Below are positions 8,016 through 17,379 of a stretch of DNA of 64,000 bases, piece after piece. The DNA comes from an uncultured Chlorobiaceae bacterium (GTDB lineage Bacteria > Bacteroidota > Chlorobiia > Chlorobiales > Chlorobiaceae). Position numbers and translations under genes: made by a program. Each line of letters opens with the position of its first letter. Positions within the stretch are counted from its first letter, which is position 1. Location of the stretch: NCBI GenBank assembly GCA_903820085.1, contig CAIJGA010000001.1, positions 1 through 64,000 on the forward strand, read 5' to 3'. The notes beneath the pieces were generated by a model, which saw only the letters and a list, made by a program, of their open reading frames with translations, made no database searches and was not told where the DNA came from.

Positions 8016-8945
8016 CTATGCCGAGAGGACATTGCGGCATGCCTCTCCGGGATATTCAACTTCAACGGTTGAGTGATAGAGTCCAAATCGCTCAACCAGC
8101 CCTCTGATCCTCTCCTTGAGCTGCATGTAGGATTCTGCGTCAAGAAGGGTGTCGACTTCGAGATGGGCGGTAAAGACGGTATGGACGCCGTCAAGTGACC
8201 AGATATGAGCGTGATGGACGGCATGAATATGCTGCAGTGCCTCGATTTCCGTTATAATAAGAGCGATATCAAGCTCATCGGGTACCGCTTGCAGAAAGAC
8301 CGGCAGCATTGCTTTCAGGTTTTTGACGACGCCTGAGAGAATATAGAGCGTAATGATGACGGCAAGCAGCGGATCGAGCACAGGTATATCCCAGAAGTAC
8401 AGAACAATGGCCACAACAAGCACAGCGACCCATCCAAGCACATCTTCAAGCAGGTGCAGGGCAACCACTTTTGCATTCATGCCGCCCTCTTTTGACAGCC
8501 TTGCCATGGCAATGCCGTTGACCAGAACGCCAATGACAGCCAGAATAATCATTCCGCCCGCATCAGGCTTGTGCGGTTCGAGAATGCGGGGTATGGCGTT
8601 GGCAAGCACAAAGAGCGAGCTGGTGAGCAGCACCACGGTACTGATCAGCGCACCGAGCAGCGAGAAACGCTTGTAACCGTAGGAGTAACGCGAGCTGCTC
8701 TTTTCTCCTGATTTTTCCTCAAAATACCAAGCCTGGGCAAGAGCAAAGGAGTCGCCAAGGTCGTGAACGGCATCGGCGAGGATTGCCGTACTGCCGGTCA
8801 TCAGGCCGCCGACAATCTCAACAATGGTAAAGCCTACATTGAGAAAAAAGGCAACCTTGATGTTTCCTGATGCATGATGGTGGTGGTGATGATGGGCCGC
8901 ATCATGCGTATGCGCACACCCCTCTTCTGACGTTGTCCTGCTCAT
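8016..8945 (-). CDS. CDF cation efflux transporter with His-rich N-terminus (ZitB/CzcD-like)
   Basis: 309 residues, six predicted membrane helices and a C-terminal cytoplasmic domain. Residues 11-24 hold about nine histidines (HTHDAAHHHHHHH), a probable zinc-sensing or delivery arm. The transport-site motif DAVHDLGDS (H61/D65) and its partner HLLEDVLGW match CDF zinc transporters. The C-terminal domain has HAHIWSLDG, the regulatory metal site. It should export Zn2+, or a similar divalent metal, in exchange for protons. The metal specificity is inferred from the HxxxD site, which is typical of zinc members. Confidence 0.9.
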   Translation of the reverse strand: MSRTTSEEGCAHTHDAAHHHHHHHASGNIKVAFFLNVGFTIVEIVGGLMTGSTAILADAVHDLGDSFALAQAWYFEEKSGEKSSSRYSYGYKRFSLLGALISTVVLLTSSLFVLANAIPRILEPHKPDAGGMIILAVIGVLVNGIAMARLSKEGGMNAKVVALHLLEDVLGWVAVLVVAIVLYFWDIPVLDPLLAVIITLYILSGVVKNLKAMLPVFLQAVPDELDIALIITEIEALQHIHAVHHAHIWSLDGVHTVFTAHLEVDTLLDAESYMQLKERIRGLVERFGLYHSTVEVEYPGEACRNVLSA

Positions 8946-9128
8946 AATAATAGGTTCATTTTTCTTTTGAGTTGACTGCTCCTCGGAAATTCATTCAAGA
9001 ACGGCGTTTTTTCTTCTATTCACAAGAAAATGCGTGCCTTAACTGAAGAATAACAAGAAGTTGCAAAGAGGAAAATATTTAATGTATTTTTTCGCCGACT
9101 CGCTGATAAAGCAACACTCAATTAGCTG

Positions 9129-9275
9129 ATGGCAGAAACTATGAAAGTTTTATTGAAAAAAGTACCGGTTTTCTGGATTGTACTCAGCCTTACCGCACGT
9201 CTCTATCTCATCAACTTCAGTGTCAACGACATCTGGACAGAAAACGAAAGCTTTTATGCAACAAGCCTCCACTGA
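9129..9275 (+). pseudogene. Truncated N-terminus of a GT-C (family 39-like) glycosyltransferase
   Basis: A 48-codon reading frame with two candidate starts (9129 and 9141). It encodes a membrane segment followed by ARLYLI..NDIWTENESFYA, which resembles the first helix and acidic loop (DE/NE motif) of ArnT/PMT-type transferases. It then stops at 9273. No continuation is found in the other frames before the PAP2 gene begins. It is either a broken relic or an unrelated short membrane peptide; the relic reading fits the intact GT39 gene just downstream. Confidence 0.4.
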
Positions 9276-9321
9276 ATTACAGCCGGATCGACAAAGAGCA
9301 ATAACATCGCTATATTGTGCC

Positions 9322-9945
9322 ATGAAAAAAACCCGTCAATGGAGTGTCACCTCGACAACCGTTATTCTGCTCTTCATCCTCAGCTATACCTTTGCGGATA
9401 TCCCGACTGCGCTGTGGGTCCATACGTTTAAAAACACCCTCTCTACCGATGTGTTCGCTATCATAACGTTCTTTGGCAAGTCAACTAACTACCTGGCTGG
9501 AGGGCTACTCCTCTTTGTTGTTTTTCGCAACAGGAAGCGGTCAATGGCATATTCGGGCCTTTTCCTCTTCTCCGCTGTCGCTGTTTCGGGATTAAGTGCC
9601 CAACTTATCAAATATATTGCCGGAAGGGCAAGACCGCAACTCGTGTTCAGTCAAGGGATCTACGGATTTGACTTTTTCCATTGGGAATACGCATGGACCT
9701 CCTTTCCCTCAGGCCATTCGGCAACGGCCTTCAGCGTGGCCATTGTCCTTGCCACCCTTTACCCCCGTTGGCGATTTGCCGCTTTCTTTGCCGCAGCGCT
9801 GATCGCCTTCAGTCGTATTTTTCTTGCCCAGCACTATATCAGTGATGTCATTGCCGGCTCTTTTCTGGGCATTGTTTCCTCAATATTGCTCTATAACCTT
9901 TATTTCAAGTCGAAATTTGAAGCCCTTGAACACAACAAAATCTGA
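9322..9945 (+). CDS. PAP2-family membrane phosphatase
   Basis: 207 residues from the ATG at 9322; in-frame ATGs at 9256 and 9178 would lengthen it, and none has a convincing ribosome site. Five or six membrane helices carry the three PAP2 signature motifs in order: KYIAGRARP, FPSGHS, and SRIFLAQHYISD. These place the catalytic histidines on the periplasmic side. Family members dephosphorylate lipid phosphates such as undecaprenyl diphosphate, phosphatidylglycerol phosphate or lipid A. It opens a four-gene envelope glycosylation module and its end overlaps the GT39 gene, which suggests recycling of a lipid carrier or trimming of the acceptor. The substrate is not determined. Confidence 0.88.
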   Translation: MKKTRQWSVTSTTVILLFILSYTFADIPTALWVHTFKNTLSTDVFAIITFFGKSTNYLAGGLLLFVVFRNRKRSMAYSGLFLFSAVAVSGLSAQLIKYIAGRARPQLVFSQGIYGFDFFHWEYAWTSFPSGHSATAFSVAIVLATLYPRWRFAAFFAAALIAFSRIFLAQHYISDVIAGSFLGIVSSILLYNLYFKSKFEALEHNKI

Positions 9946-11467
9946 AACAGCCTGGTTTCTGGCTGCACTGGCAATCCTTATCCTTGCAAGTTTCTTTCTG
10001 GGTCTGGGCTCTGCACCACTCTTTGATGTCGATGAAGGGGCATTCAGTGAAGCAACACGGGAGATGATGATCAGTAAAAATTATCTGACGACCTGGCTGA
10101 ACGGCGCGCCCCGTTTTGACAAGCCGATCCTGATTTACTGGATGCAACTGGCCTCGGTCAGGTGTTTCGGCCTGAGCGAGTTTGCCTTCCGGTTTCCCTC
10201 TGCCCTGGGCGGAACCGTTTGGGCTGCGTCAATTTTTCTTTTTGTGCGCAAAGAGATTGGCAATCGTCAAGCCTTTCTTGCCTCAGCATTGATGGTGCTG
10301 TCGCTTCAGGTGATGGTTATTGCAAAAGCAGCCATAGCCGATGGAGTGCTGAACTGCTTTCTGGCCATCACCATGTTCGGGCTCTTCCGCCATTACAAAA
10401 CAGGCTCAAAACAGGCCCTCTATCTCGCTTTTGCTGCCGCAGGGTTTGGCATGCTCACAAAAGGTCCGATAGCAATCATTATTCCCTTTGCCGTAACTTT
10501 TCTCTTTTCCCTGCAGGAAAAATCATTGAAAAGCTGGCTCGGCATGATGTTCAACCCGAGAGGAATCGTCCTCTTTTTAGCCATTGCGCTTCCCTGGTAC
10601 TGGCTTGAATACCGTGATCAGGGAATGGCATTTGTTGAGGGGTTTTTCTTCAAGCACAATATCAGCCGTTTCAACTCCTCCTTTGAGGGGCACTCGGGCT
10701 CCCTTTTCTATTACATTCCGGTCATCATTCTCGGCCTTATGCCCTTTACCGGCCTGTTTTTCTCCGCTCTTTTCAACCTGAAAGCCCTGCTTACCGACCG
10801 GCTCAACCGCTTTCTTTTCATCTGGTTCGGGTTTGTCTTTCTCTTTTTCTCGCTCTCGGGCACCAAACTCCCTCACTATATGATCTACGGCTATACGCCG
10901 CTTTTTATCCTCATGGCCAGGGCTCTGCCGATGAGCCGACATCAAAAAAGCATGGCAATATTGCCGTTGTTGCTGCTTGCCGTTCTTGCCTGCTTGCCGT
11001 TGCTTTTGCAGACTGCGTTACAGCAAATTGATGACCCCTATATTCTGGCAATTCTTCAGGGTGCAGTGGAGCTTACCGGTCAGCCTCATGCAGTCATCGT
11101 CATGTTTGCCATACTTGGGGTCTCTGCCATACAATTCCTGCCCCGTTGTTCTACGGAATGGAAACTGATTGCAACAGGACTCGTGTTTTCGCTGCTTATC
11201 AATCTCTACCTGATGCCTCTTGCAGGAAAACTGATGCAGGAACCGGTAAAGGAAGCTGCTCTCATGGCAAAAGAGAAGGGCTATAAAATCGTGATGTGGA
11301 AAACCTATAACCCCTCTTTTTTAGTATATTCGGGATCTTTTGTTGAAAAGCGAACCCCAGAGCCGGGCGATATTGTTCTGACAACCGTCAAGGAGCTTGA
11401 CACGTTTACTCATCCTGCCATACTCTACAGCAAAAACGGTATTGTGCTGGCAAAACTCAAGCAATGA
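9917..11467 (+). CDS. Glycosyltransferase family 39 (ArnT/PMT-like), membrane GT-C
   Basis: About 516 residues, many membrane helices. The first periplasmic loop has DVDEGAFSEATREM, corresponding to the DEGRYAEIAREM block of ArnT, whose acidic residues are catalytic. GT39 enzymes take a sugar from a polyprenyl-phosphate donor and attach it to lipid A or another acceptor in the periplasm. The start is uncertain: a TTG at 9917 overlaps the PAP2 gene by 29 bp, and the ATG at 9824 would overlap by 122 bp. No ATG lies between 9917 and the catalytic loop. The stop overlaps the GT2 start (ATGA). The donor was probably made by that GT2. Confidence 0.85.
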   Translation: MKPLNTTKSETAWFLAALAILILASFFLGLGSAPLFDVDEGAFSEATREMMISKNYLTTWLNGAPRFDKPILIYWMQLASVRCFGLSEFAFRFPSALGGTVWAASIFLFVRKEIGNRQAFLASALMVLSLQVMVIAKAAIADGVLNCFLAITMFGLFRHYKTGSKQALYLAFAAAGFGMLTKGPIAIIIPFAVTFLFSLQEKSLKSWLGMMFNPRGIVLFLAIALPWYWLEYRDQGMAFVEGFFFKHNISRFNSSFEGHSGSLFYYIPVIILGLMPFTGLFFSALFNLKALLTDRLNRFLFIWFGFVFLFFSLSGTKLPHYMIYGYTPLFILMARALPMSRHQKSMAILPLLLLAVLACLPLLLQTALQQIDDPYILAILQGAVELTGQPHAVIVMFAILGVSAIQFLPRCSTEWKLIATGLVFSLLINLYLMPLAGKLMQEPVKEAALMAKEKGYKIVMWKTYNPSFLVYSGSFVEKRTPEPGDIVLTTVKELDTFTHPAILYSKNGIVLAKLKQ

Positions 11468-12411
11468 ATTCTGATATCATGAAGCTTTCGGTGGTCATAC
11501 CGGTCATGAATGAGGCCGAGAACATTAAACCCCTGTTTGAGGCTCTTGCCCAGTCGCTCGCGGCTGTTGAGCATGAGATCATTCTGGTTGATGACGGCTC
11601 GACCGACAACACCGTGGCTGAAATTCAGGCCAATGCTCCCGCCAATGCGCATCTGGTCATCCTGAACAAGAATTACGGGCAGACAACCGCGATGGCTGCA
11701 GGTATTGACCATGCACGTGGCGAGCTGATTGCCACCATTGACGGCGATCTGCAGAACGACCCTTCGGATATCCCGATGATGATGCAGTACCTTTACGACC
11801 ATGACCTTGATGTGGTTGCAGGCAGACGGGCAGGACGGCAGGACGGAATGTTTCTGAGAAAAATCCCCAGCAAGATCGCCAATGCCCTCATCAGGAACCT
11901 GACCAATGTGCACATCCGCGACTATGGCTGTACCCTGAAGGTCCTAAAAAAGGATGTGGCCAAAAATCTTGGGCTTTACGGTGAGCTGCACCGTTTTATA
12001 CCGGTGCTCGTGCAACTTTACGGCGCGAAAATGGAAGAGGTTGATGTGAAGCATCACCCCAGAAAATTCGGAACATCGAAATACGGCATCGGGCGCACCT
12101 TCAAGGTATTGAGCGACCTGCTCTTCATGCTCTTCTTCCAGAAATACAGCCAGAAACCGATGCATCTTTTCGGCACGCTCGGCTTTCTCTCCCTCTTTAT
12201 AGGGATTGCCCTGAATCTTTACCTGCTGGCCCTGAAAATTCTTGGCCAGGAGATTGGCGGACGCCCGCTGCTCTCTCTGGGCATTATCATGACCTTTATC
12301 GGCATTCAGCTTATTACGACCGGCTTCATTGCCGAATTTATCATGCGCACCTACTACGAGTCACAGAACAAGAAACCCTATATCATCAAAAAGATCGTTG
12401 GCAAACCGTAA
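11464..12411 (+). CDS. Glycosyltransferase family 2, polyprenyl-phosphate sugar synthase (ArnC/DPM-like)
   Basis: 315 residues. The GT-A domain shows VVIPVMNE, the LVDDGSTD motif, TIDGDLQNDP with the metal-binding acidic residues, and GCTLKVLKKDV. Two C-terminal membrane helices anchor it. Such enzymes move a sugar from a nucleotide donor to undecaprenyl phosphate on the cytoplasmic face. It starts inside the GT39 stop codon (ATGA at 11464) and its 3' end overlaps the flippase-like gene by 14 bp. A clear paralogue is at 58323-59315. The sugar cannot be read from sequence. Confidence 0.88.
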   Translation: MNSDIMKLSVVIPVMNEAENIKPLFEALAQSLAAVEHEIILVDDGSTDNTVAEIQANAPANAHLVILNKNYGQTTAMAAGIDHARGELIATIDGDLQNDPSDIPMMMQYLYDHDLDVVAGRRAGRQDGMFLRKIPSKIANALIRNLTNVHIRDYGCTLKVLKKDVAKNLGLYGELHRFIPVLVQLYGAKMEEVDVKHHPRKFGTSKYGIGRTFKVLSDLLFMLFFQKYSQKPMHLFGTLGFLSLFIGIALNLYLLALKILGQEIGGRPLLSLGIIMTFIGIQLITTGFIAEFIMRTYYESQNKKPYIIKKIVGKP

Positions 12412-13297
12412 ACTCAATCCGAAAAAGCTGCTCAAAACACTGCTGCAGCTCCTTGTCACCAGCATAGCCCTGTATCTGGTCCTGAGAAAGACCGATGTAA
12501 CCAAACTTGGCACCATTATCCAGAATGCAAACCCCTGGTACCTGCTGCTCTCCATCCTTTTTTTCAATATCTCCAAGCTCATCAATGCGGTGCGCCTGAA
12601 CCGCTTTTTCAAGGCTATCGGCATTGAGCTTTCCGCGATCTACAACCTCAAGCTCTACTATCTCGGGATGTTCTACAATCTTTTTCTTCCGGGAGGTGTC
12701 GGCGGTGACGGGTACAAAATCTATCTATTGCAGAAAAACCACGGCCTGAAAATGATCAATGTCTTTCATGCGGTTTTTTGGGACCGTGTGTCCGGCATCA
12801 TTGCGCTGATCTTTCTCTCGCTCATCCTGCTCCAGCCAAGCAGTTTTGCCTCGCACCTGCCCCATCTTGTGCCTTATGTATGGGTCGTGCTTGTCGCCAT
12901 CTACCCGCTGGCACTGCTGGTAAACAAGGTTTTCTACAAGCAGTTTATTGAGGTTTTTACCATTACCTCAGTTGAGTCGCTGCTGATTCAGATAACGCAG
13001 GTCGTATCGGTATTTTTTATCCTGAAAGCCATTTCCCAGAACGCGCATATGGTTGACTACCTGGCAATATTCCTGATATCGACCATAGCGACCATTATTC
13101 CGATCACAATCGGTGGGGCTGGAGCCCGGGAGATAACCTTCTTTTATCTGCTCGGCTTCATACAGCTTGGAACAAATGCCGGCGTTGCGCTGTCGCTCAT
13201 ATTCTTCGCCATTTCAGCTCTTTCGTCACTTGCCGGAATTCTTACCAGAATCCGCCACGAAAAAAGCGTGCCGGAAATGCAGGAAGAGATCCAATAG
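12398..13297 (+). CDS. UPF0104/LPG-synthase-type membrane protein, candidate lipid-linked sugar flippase
   Basis: About 299 residues from a TTG start at 12398 (an ATG at 12329 would overlap GT2 by 83 bp). There are seven to eight membrane helices and the two family signatures: FLPGGVGGDGYKIYLLQ near residue 88 and TIGGAGARE near 235. The family contains the membrane half of lysyl-phosphatidylglycerol synthase (MprF) and archaeal AglD-associated proteins; the soluble aminoacyl-transferase half is absent here. Translational overlap with GT2 and GT39 suggests that it flips or presents the lipid-linked sugar. That role is inferred. It converges with recJ. Confidence 0.8.
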   Translation: MANRKLNPKKLLKTLLQLLVTSIALYLVLRKTDVTKLGTIIQNANPWYLLLSILFFNISKLINAVRLNRFFKAIGIELSAIYNLKLYYLGMFYNLFLPGGVGGDGYKIYLLQKNHGLKMINVFHAVFWDRVSGIIALIFLSLILLQPSSFASHLPHLVPYVWVVLVAIYPLALLVNKVFYKQFIEVFTITSVESLLIQITQVVSVFFILKAISQNAHMVDYLAIFLISTIATIIPITIGGAGAREITFFYLLGFIQLGTNAGVALSLIFFAISALSSLAGILTRIRHEKSVPEMQEEIQ

Positions 13298-13317
13298 CTC
13301 TTTGACGGCCGCTACTG

Positions 13318-15021
13318 CTAGCTGAGCTCAAGATCTTTGAGCTTTATCTGCCACTGCTCACGGTTGTTCCACATCCTTTTCTCGACAGAATAGACCATCG
13401 AAAATACCGGACGGGAGTGCGCGACAAGCTCGGTATAGATATCAAGACGGTCAAAACCAATCACATCAAAGGTACGGCCATTTTTATCCCGCAGAGCAAA
13501 CTTGACATGCCTTTGCTTGAGCAGCCTTGGCTGGCCATAGAGAACAAGCTCTTCCGACAAAAAGAGCGGCTCACGGTTGCCATGACCGTAGGGAGCAAAC
13601 TGCTCGAGCACATTGATAAATTTGGCGGTGATATCCTCAAGGGCAAGTCTTGAATCGATAACAAGCTCTTTCTGACGTTGCCCGATTGAGAGGAGGCCGG
13701 AGCATACCTCATTGAACTTTTTACGAAATCCCGCAAAATTTTCCGGCCGAATGGTAACACCTGCCGCCTGGTGATGTCCTCCGAACTGTTCAAGATAGTC
13801 GCCGCACTCCTGCAGGGCTTCATAGACATTGAGCCCGTCAACGCTTCGTACGGAACCTTTGATAAGACCGTTCATGCCGCCAAGGATAACCGTCGGCAGA
13901 TAATGCTTGTCAATCATTTTTGAAGCCACAATACCAAGCACGCCGAGATGCCAGGATTCATCATAAAGCACAATAGAAGAACAGTAGGAAGCAAAATGGC
14001 TTTCAAGCATCTTTTCAGCCTTCACCATAATATCGGCATCCATTTCCCTGCGCTGCACGTTGATACGATCAAGTTCATCGGCATGGCGCCGGGAATCGGA
14101 GGAGGAATCGGAAAGGAGCCAGTCAACGGCCAGATGTGCGGACTGCATTCTACCGGCAGCATTGATACGGGGTGCGATCCCGAATGCAAGATGAAACATC
14201 CCGAGCTCTGCCGGAGCAACGTTCATCAGCGAAAACATCGCCATTAAATTAACTCTGGGTTTTGTACGCATTCTCTGCAGCCCTTCTCGAACGAGCGTCC
14301 GGTTTTCATCTTCAAGAGAGACCATATCGGCCGCCGTTGCAATGGCAACCAGATCAAGGTATTTCTGCCAGCTCTCCGGCTCAGCATGCAACTGTTCGGC
14401 TATTGCCTGAACCAACTTGAAGGCCACGCCGCATCCGCATAAATCCCTGAACGGATAGGTGGAACCCGGAACCTTCGGATTCAGAATGGCATAGGCCGGA
14501 GGAAGCTCGTCTGGCTCATGATGGTCACAGATGATGACATCAATGCCGTGGTCCCTGCATCGGCGTATCGCTTCATTCTCGCCTATACCGCAATCAACGG
14601 TGACAAGAAGCGTGATGTTCTGTTCCACAGCCGAGTCTATGCCTTCAACCGACAGGCCATAGCCTTCCGTAAAGCGGTCATTGATATAATAGGAGACCTC
14701 AGCCCCCTGCTCTTTCAAAAAAAGCAGGAGCAGTGCGGTTCCGGTTGTACCATCAACATCATAATCGCCATAAAGCATTATTTTTTCATGATCCCTGATT
14801 GCCCGCAAGACACGTTCAACCGCCCTGTGCATGTGCTGCAAAAGAAAGGGAGAGGGAAGATCCAGCAAAGAAGAGCGGAAATAGTTTTTTGCTTCGTCAA
14901 AGGTCTGAACACCGCGATTGAACAGTGCTCTTGCAACAGGCAGCGAGACATTGATTGCCTCTGAGAGAACAAAAACAGCCTGTTCATCAGGAGAGCAAAA
15001 ATTCCAGCGGAATCGTTTCAT
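13318..15021 (-). CDS. recJ: Single-stranded-DNA-specific 5'-3' exonuclease RecJ
   Basis: 567 residues, the usual RecJ length. The DHH domain has YGDYDVDG (D86, D88, D90), VTVDCGIG and CDHHEPDELP, which bind the catalytic metals. The DHHA1 part includes FGGHHQAAGVTI, and the C-terminal OB-like region is present. RecJ degrades single-stranded DNA in RecF-pathway recombination, mismatch repair and base-excision repair. It is alone on the minus strand and converges with the glycosylation module, 21 bp from that module's last stop. Confidence 0.95.
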   Translation of the reverse strand: MKRFRWNFCSPDEQAVFVLSEAINVSLPVARALFNRGVQTFDEAKNYFRSSLLDLPSPFLLQHMHRAVERVLRAIRDHEKIMLYGDYDVDGTTGTALLLLFLKEQGAEVSYYINDRFTEGYGLSVEGIDSAVEQNITLLVTVDCGIGENEAIRRCRDHGIDVIICDHHEPDELPPAYAILNPKVPGSTYPFRDLCGCGVAFKLVQAIAEQLHAEPESWQKYLDLVAIATAADMVSLEDENRTLVREGLQRMRTKPRVNLMAMFSLMNVAPAELGMFHLAFGIAPRINAAGRMQSAHLAVDWLLSDSSSDSRRHADELDRINVQRREMDADIMVKAEKMLESHFASYCSSIVLYDESWHLGVLGIVASKMIDKHYLPTVILGGMNGLIKGSVRSVDGLNVYEALQECGDYLEQFGGHHQAAGVTIRPENFAGFRKKFNEVCSGLLSIGQRQKELVIDSRLALEDITAKFINVLEQFAPYGHGNREPLFLSEELVLYGQPRLLKQRHVKFALRDKNGRTFDVIGFDRLDIYTELVAHSRPVFSMVYSVEKRMWNNREQWQIKLKDLELS

Positions 15022-15210
15022 GGAAAACAGAATAGAGAAGCAATAAAAATCAACAATTTAGAGAAGTGTTCGACATTTCTTTGTCAAAAAACGTTTGGGA
15101 AGAAATCAGCGGCCATCTTCACTTGAAAGCGGAGACGAATATTTTTACATTAGGGCTTTATTTGTCCAACAGTCAAGAAACGTACACTAACTACATCAGG
15201 AAAAGAGAAC

Positions 15211-16212
15211 ATGAGTAACTTGATTACCATTGAACGGCACATCCTTGAACAGCAGAAATTTTTTCCCGAAGCACACGGCGAACTTACCGACCTTCTCAAC
15301 GACGTGGCCTTTGCAGCAAAACTTGTAAGAAAAGAGGTTGTCAGGGCAGGACTTGTCGACATTCTCGGCTATACAGGCGCCACGAACGTCCAGGGTGAAG
15401 AGGTCAAAAAACTTGATCTGTTCGCCAATGAAAAAATCATTTCAGCCATCGGCCAGCACGGACGCTTTGCCATTATGGGTTCCGAGGAGAACGAGGGGGT
15501 CATTATTCCTCCAAAAAATGAAAGCGGCAATTATGCTCTTCTCTTCGATCCGCTGGATGGCTCTTCAAACATCGACGTCAATGTGAGCGTCGGTACCATC
15601 TTCTCGATCTATAAGCTAAAAGGGGACGATCCAGGCAAGGCAAGCATCAGCGACTGCCTGCAGCACGGTTACGAACAGGTTGCTGCCGGTTATGTCATCT
15701 ATGGTTCATCGGTCGTCATGGTCTATACCACCGGCCACGGCGTGCACGGCTTTACCTACGACCCGACCATCGGAGAGTTTCTCCTTTCGCACGAAAACAT
15801 CATCACCCCGACAAGCGGTAAATACTACTCGATCAACGAGGGTTCTTACGCGCAATTCAACGAAGGTACAAAAAAATATCTCGACTATATCAAGGAAGAA
15901 GACCCGGAAACAAACCGCCCGCTCAGCACCCGTTACGTTGGTTCGCTTGTCGCCGACTTCCACCGTAACCTGCTGACCGGAGGCGTCTTCATCTATCCGC
16001 CGACTTCAAAGCACCTTAAAGGAAAGCTTCGGCTGATGTACGAAGCCAATCCTCTTGCCTTTATCTGTGAGCAGGCTGGCGGACGGGCAACAAACGGCAG
16101 GGATCGTATCCTCGATATTCAGCCGCTCGAACTGCATCAGCGCACACCGCTCTATATCGGCAGCGTCGATGACGTTATTCTGGCAGAAGAATTTGAGCAG
16201 GGAGTGAGGTAA
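15211..16212 (+). CDS. fbp: Fructose-1,6-bisphosphatase, class I
   Basis: 333 residues. Motifs are EENEGV and [18 protein letters not shown] (metal and phosphate binding), and [13 protein letters not shown] near the C-terminus. It hydrolyses fructose-1,6-bisphosphate to fructose-6-phosphate, the committed step of gluconeogenesis. An organism that fixes CO2 through the reductive TCA cycle needs this to make hexoses from pyruvate. The ATG at 15211 has AGGAAAAGAG just upstream. A strong hairpin follows the stop. Confidence 0.95.
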   Translation: MSNLITIERHILEQQKFFPEAHGELTDLLNDVAFAAKLVRKEVVRAGLVDILGYTGATNVQGEEVKKLDLFANEKIISAIGQHGRFAIMGSEENEGVIIPPKNESGNYALLFDPLDGSSNIDVNVSVGTIFSIYKLKGDDPGKASISDCLQHGYEQVAAGYVIYGSSVVMVYTTGHGVHGFTYDPTIGEFLLSHENIITPTSGKYYSINEGSYAQFNEGTKKYLDYIKEEDPETNRPLSTRYVGSLVADFHRNLLTGGVFIYPPTSKHLKGKLRLMYEANPLAFICEQAGGRATNGRDRILDIQPLELHQRTPLYIGSVDDVILAEEFEQGVR

Positions 16213-16224
16213 GCCTCTGGATTG

Positions 16225-16259
16225 TTTGTCCACGAATTGTTTTTCAATTCGTGGACAAA
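16225..16259. terminator. Bidirectional terminator hairpin between fbp and ymdB-like gene
   Basis: A perfect 15-bp stem (TTTGTCCACGAATTG and its complement) around a five-T loop, 12 bp after the fbp stop and 16 bp before the convergent ymdB-like stop. The AT ends of the stem provide short T tracts in both directions. Confidence 0.75.
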
Positions 16260-16275
16260 TTCTCTGACTTCCCGA

Positions 16276-17109
16276 CTATTTTATGATCTCTCCACGATCG
16301 AACTGCGGGTAAAAAATCCTTTCGATACCAACGGTTTTTCCGCTCGCAACATCAAGCGACAGCAACACCCCTGAAAAATGGACATCATCTTCAGCACACT
16401 CATACTTGTGCGGTGTCTGATAGAGCATCCTGTCGGTTGCTGATTTGGTCTGCATGCCAATGACGGAGTTATGCGGTCCGGTCATGCCGGCATCGGTGCA
16501 GTAACCCGTCCCTTTTGGCAGAATACGCTCATCCGCCGTCGGCACGTGGGTGTGGGTCCCGATCACGGCAGAAACGCGGCCGTCAAGATACCAGCCAAGT
16601 GCTATCTTTTCAGCGGTTGCCTCTGCGTGGATATCAACAAAAATATGGCGTACCCTGTCCTTGCTCTGCTCCTTGATCTGCTTGATCGCCCAGTCCGCTG
16701 TCCGGAACGGGCAGTCTATTGAGTACATGAAGGTCCTGCCCTGAAGGTTGACCACGGCAATATCGCCCAGCCCGTTTGGCAGCTTGTAGATCGCGTAGCC
16801 TTTGCCGTACGTCCCTTTGGGATAGTTCAGCGGGCGCAAGACCTGCGGGTGGGTTTTCAGGGTATCAAAAAAATTGAAGTTGCTCCAGGTATGATTTCCC
16901 CCGGTCACCACATTGACCCCCGCCTCAAGAAGCTGGTTGAGCGCTTCGAGGCTCATCCCCTTGCCATGATGGGCGTTTTCGCCATTACAGACAACAAAAT
17001 CCACATGATACTTGCTGATAAAACTTTTCAGCATCCGGCCAACCATCTGGAGACCCGGAGTACCGACAACATCGCCGATGAACATCACGTTCAGGTTTTT
17101 TTGTGCCAT
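16276..17109 (-). CDS. ymdB: YmdB/TIGR00282-family metallophosphoesterase
   Basis: 277 residues. Metal-binding blocks in order: MFIGDVVGTPG, CNGENAHHGKG, TGGNHTW, DIHAEATAEK, and IGTHTHVPTADER followed by GTGYCTDAGMTGP. Bacillus YmdB is a 2',3'-cyclic nucleotide phosphodiesterase that influences RNA turnover and biofilm formation, and family members are dinuclear metal enzymes. Length and all motifs are intact. The physiological role in Chlorobi is not known. Confidence 0.9.
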   Translation of the reverse strand: MAQKNLNVMFIGDVVGTPGLQMVGRMLKSFISKYHVDFVVCNGENAHHGKGMSLEALNQLLEAGVNVVTGGNHTWSNFNFFDTLKTHPQVLRPLNYPKGTYGKGYAIYKLPNGLGDIAVVNLQGRTFMYSIDCPFRTADWAIKQIKEQSKDRVRHIFVDIHAEATAEKIALGWYLDGRVSAVIGTHTHVPTADERILPKGTGYCTDAGMTGPHNSVIGMQTKSATDRMLYQTPHKYECAEDDVHFSGVLLSLDVASGKTVGIERIFYPQFDRGEIIK

Positions 17110-17379
17110 ACCTTTTCTATAACCTGTTCTACTTTCTTAAAACTAAAAAGAACCGCAATCTAACCGTCGTGAGCGGATTGCATTCGAGCATCGCACAAAC
17201 CCGGTGACTGACTGTTCACAAAATGTTGGTGAAGTTACACATTGCCCGGCACAATGAACAATCTTATTTGCCCGGCCCGGCAGGGCCTCACTGCACAAGC
17301 CTGCACACCCCAAAACCGGAGAAATGCGGAGCGGGTTGTGGCAGCAATTTGAAAAGTATTATGTTCCGGTAGAGCCTTA

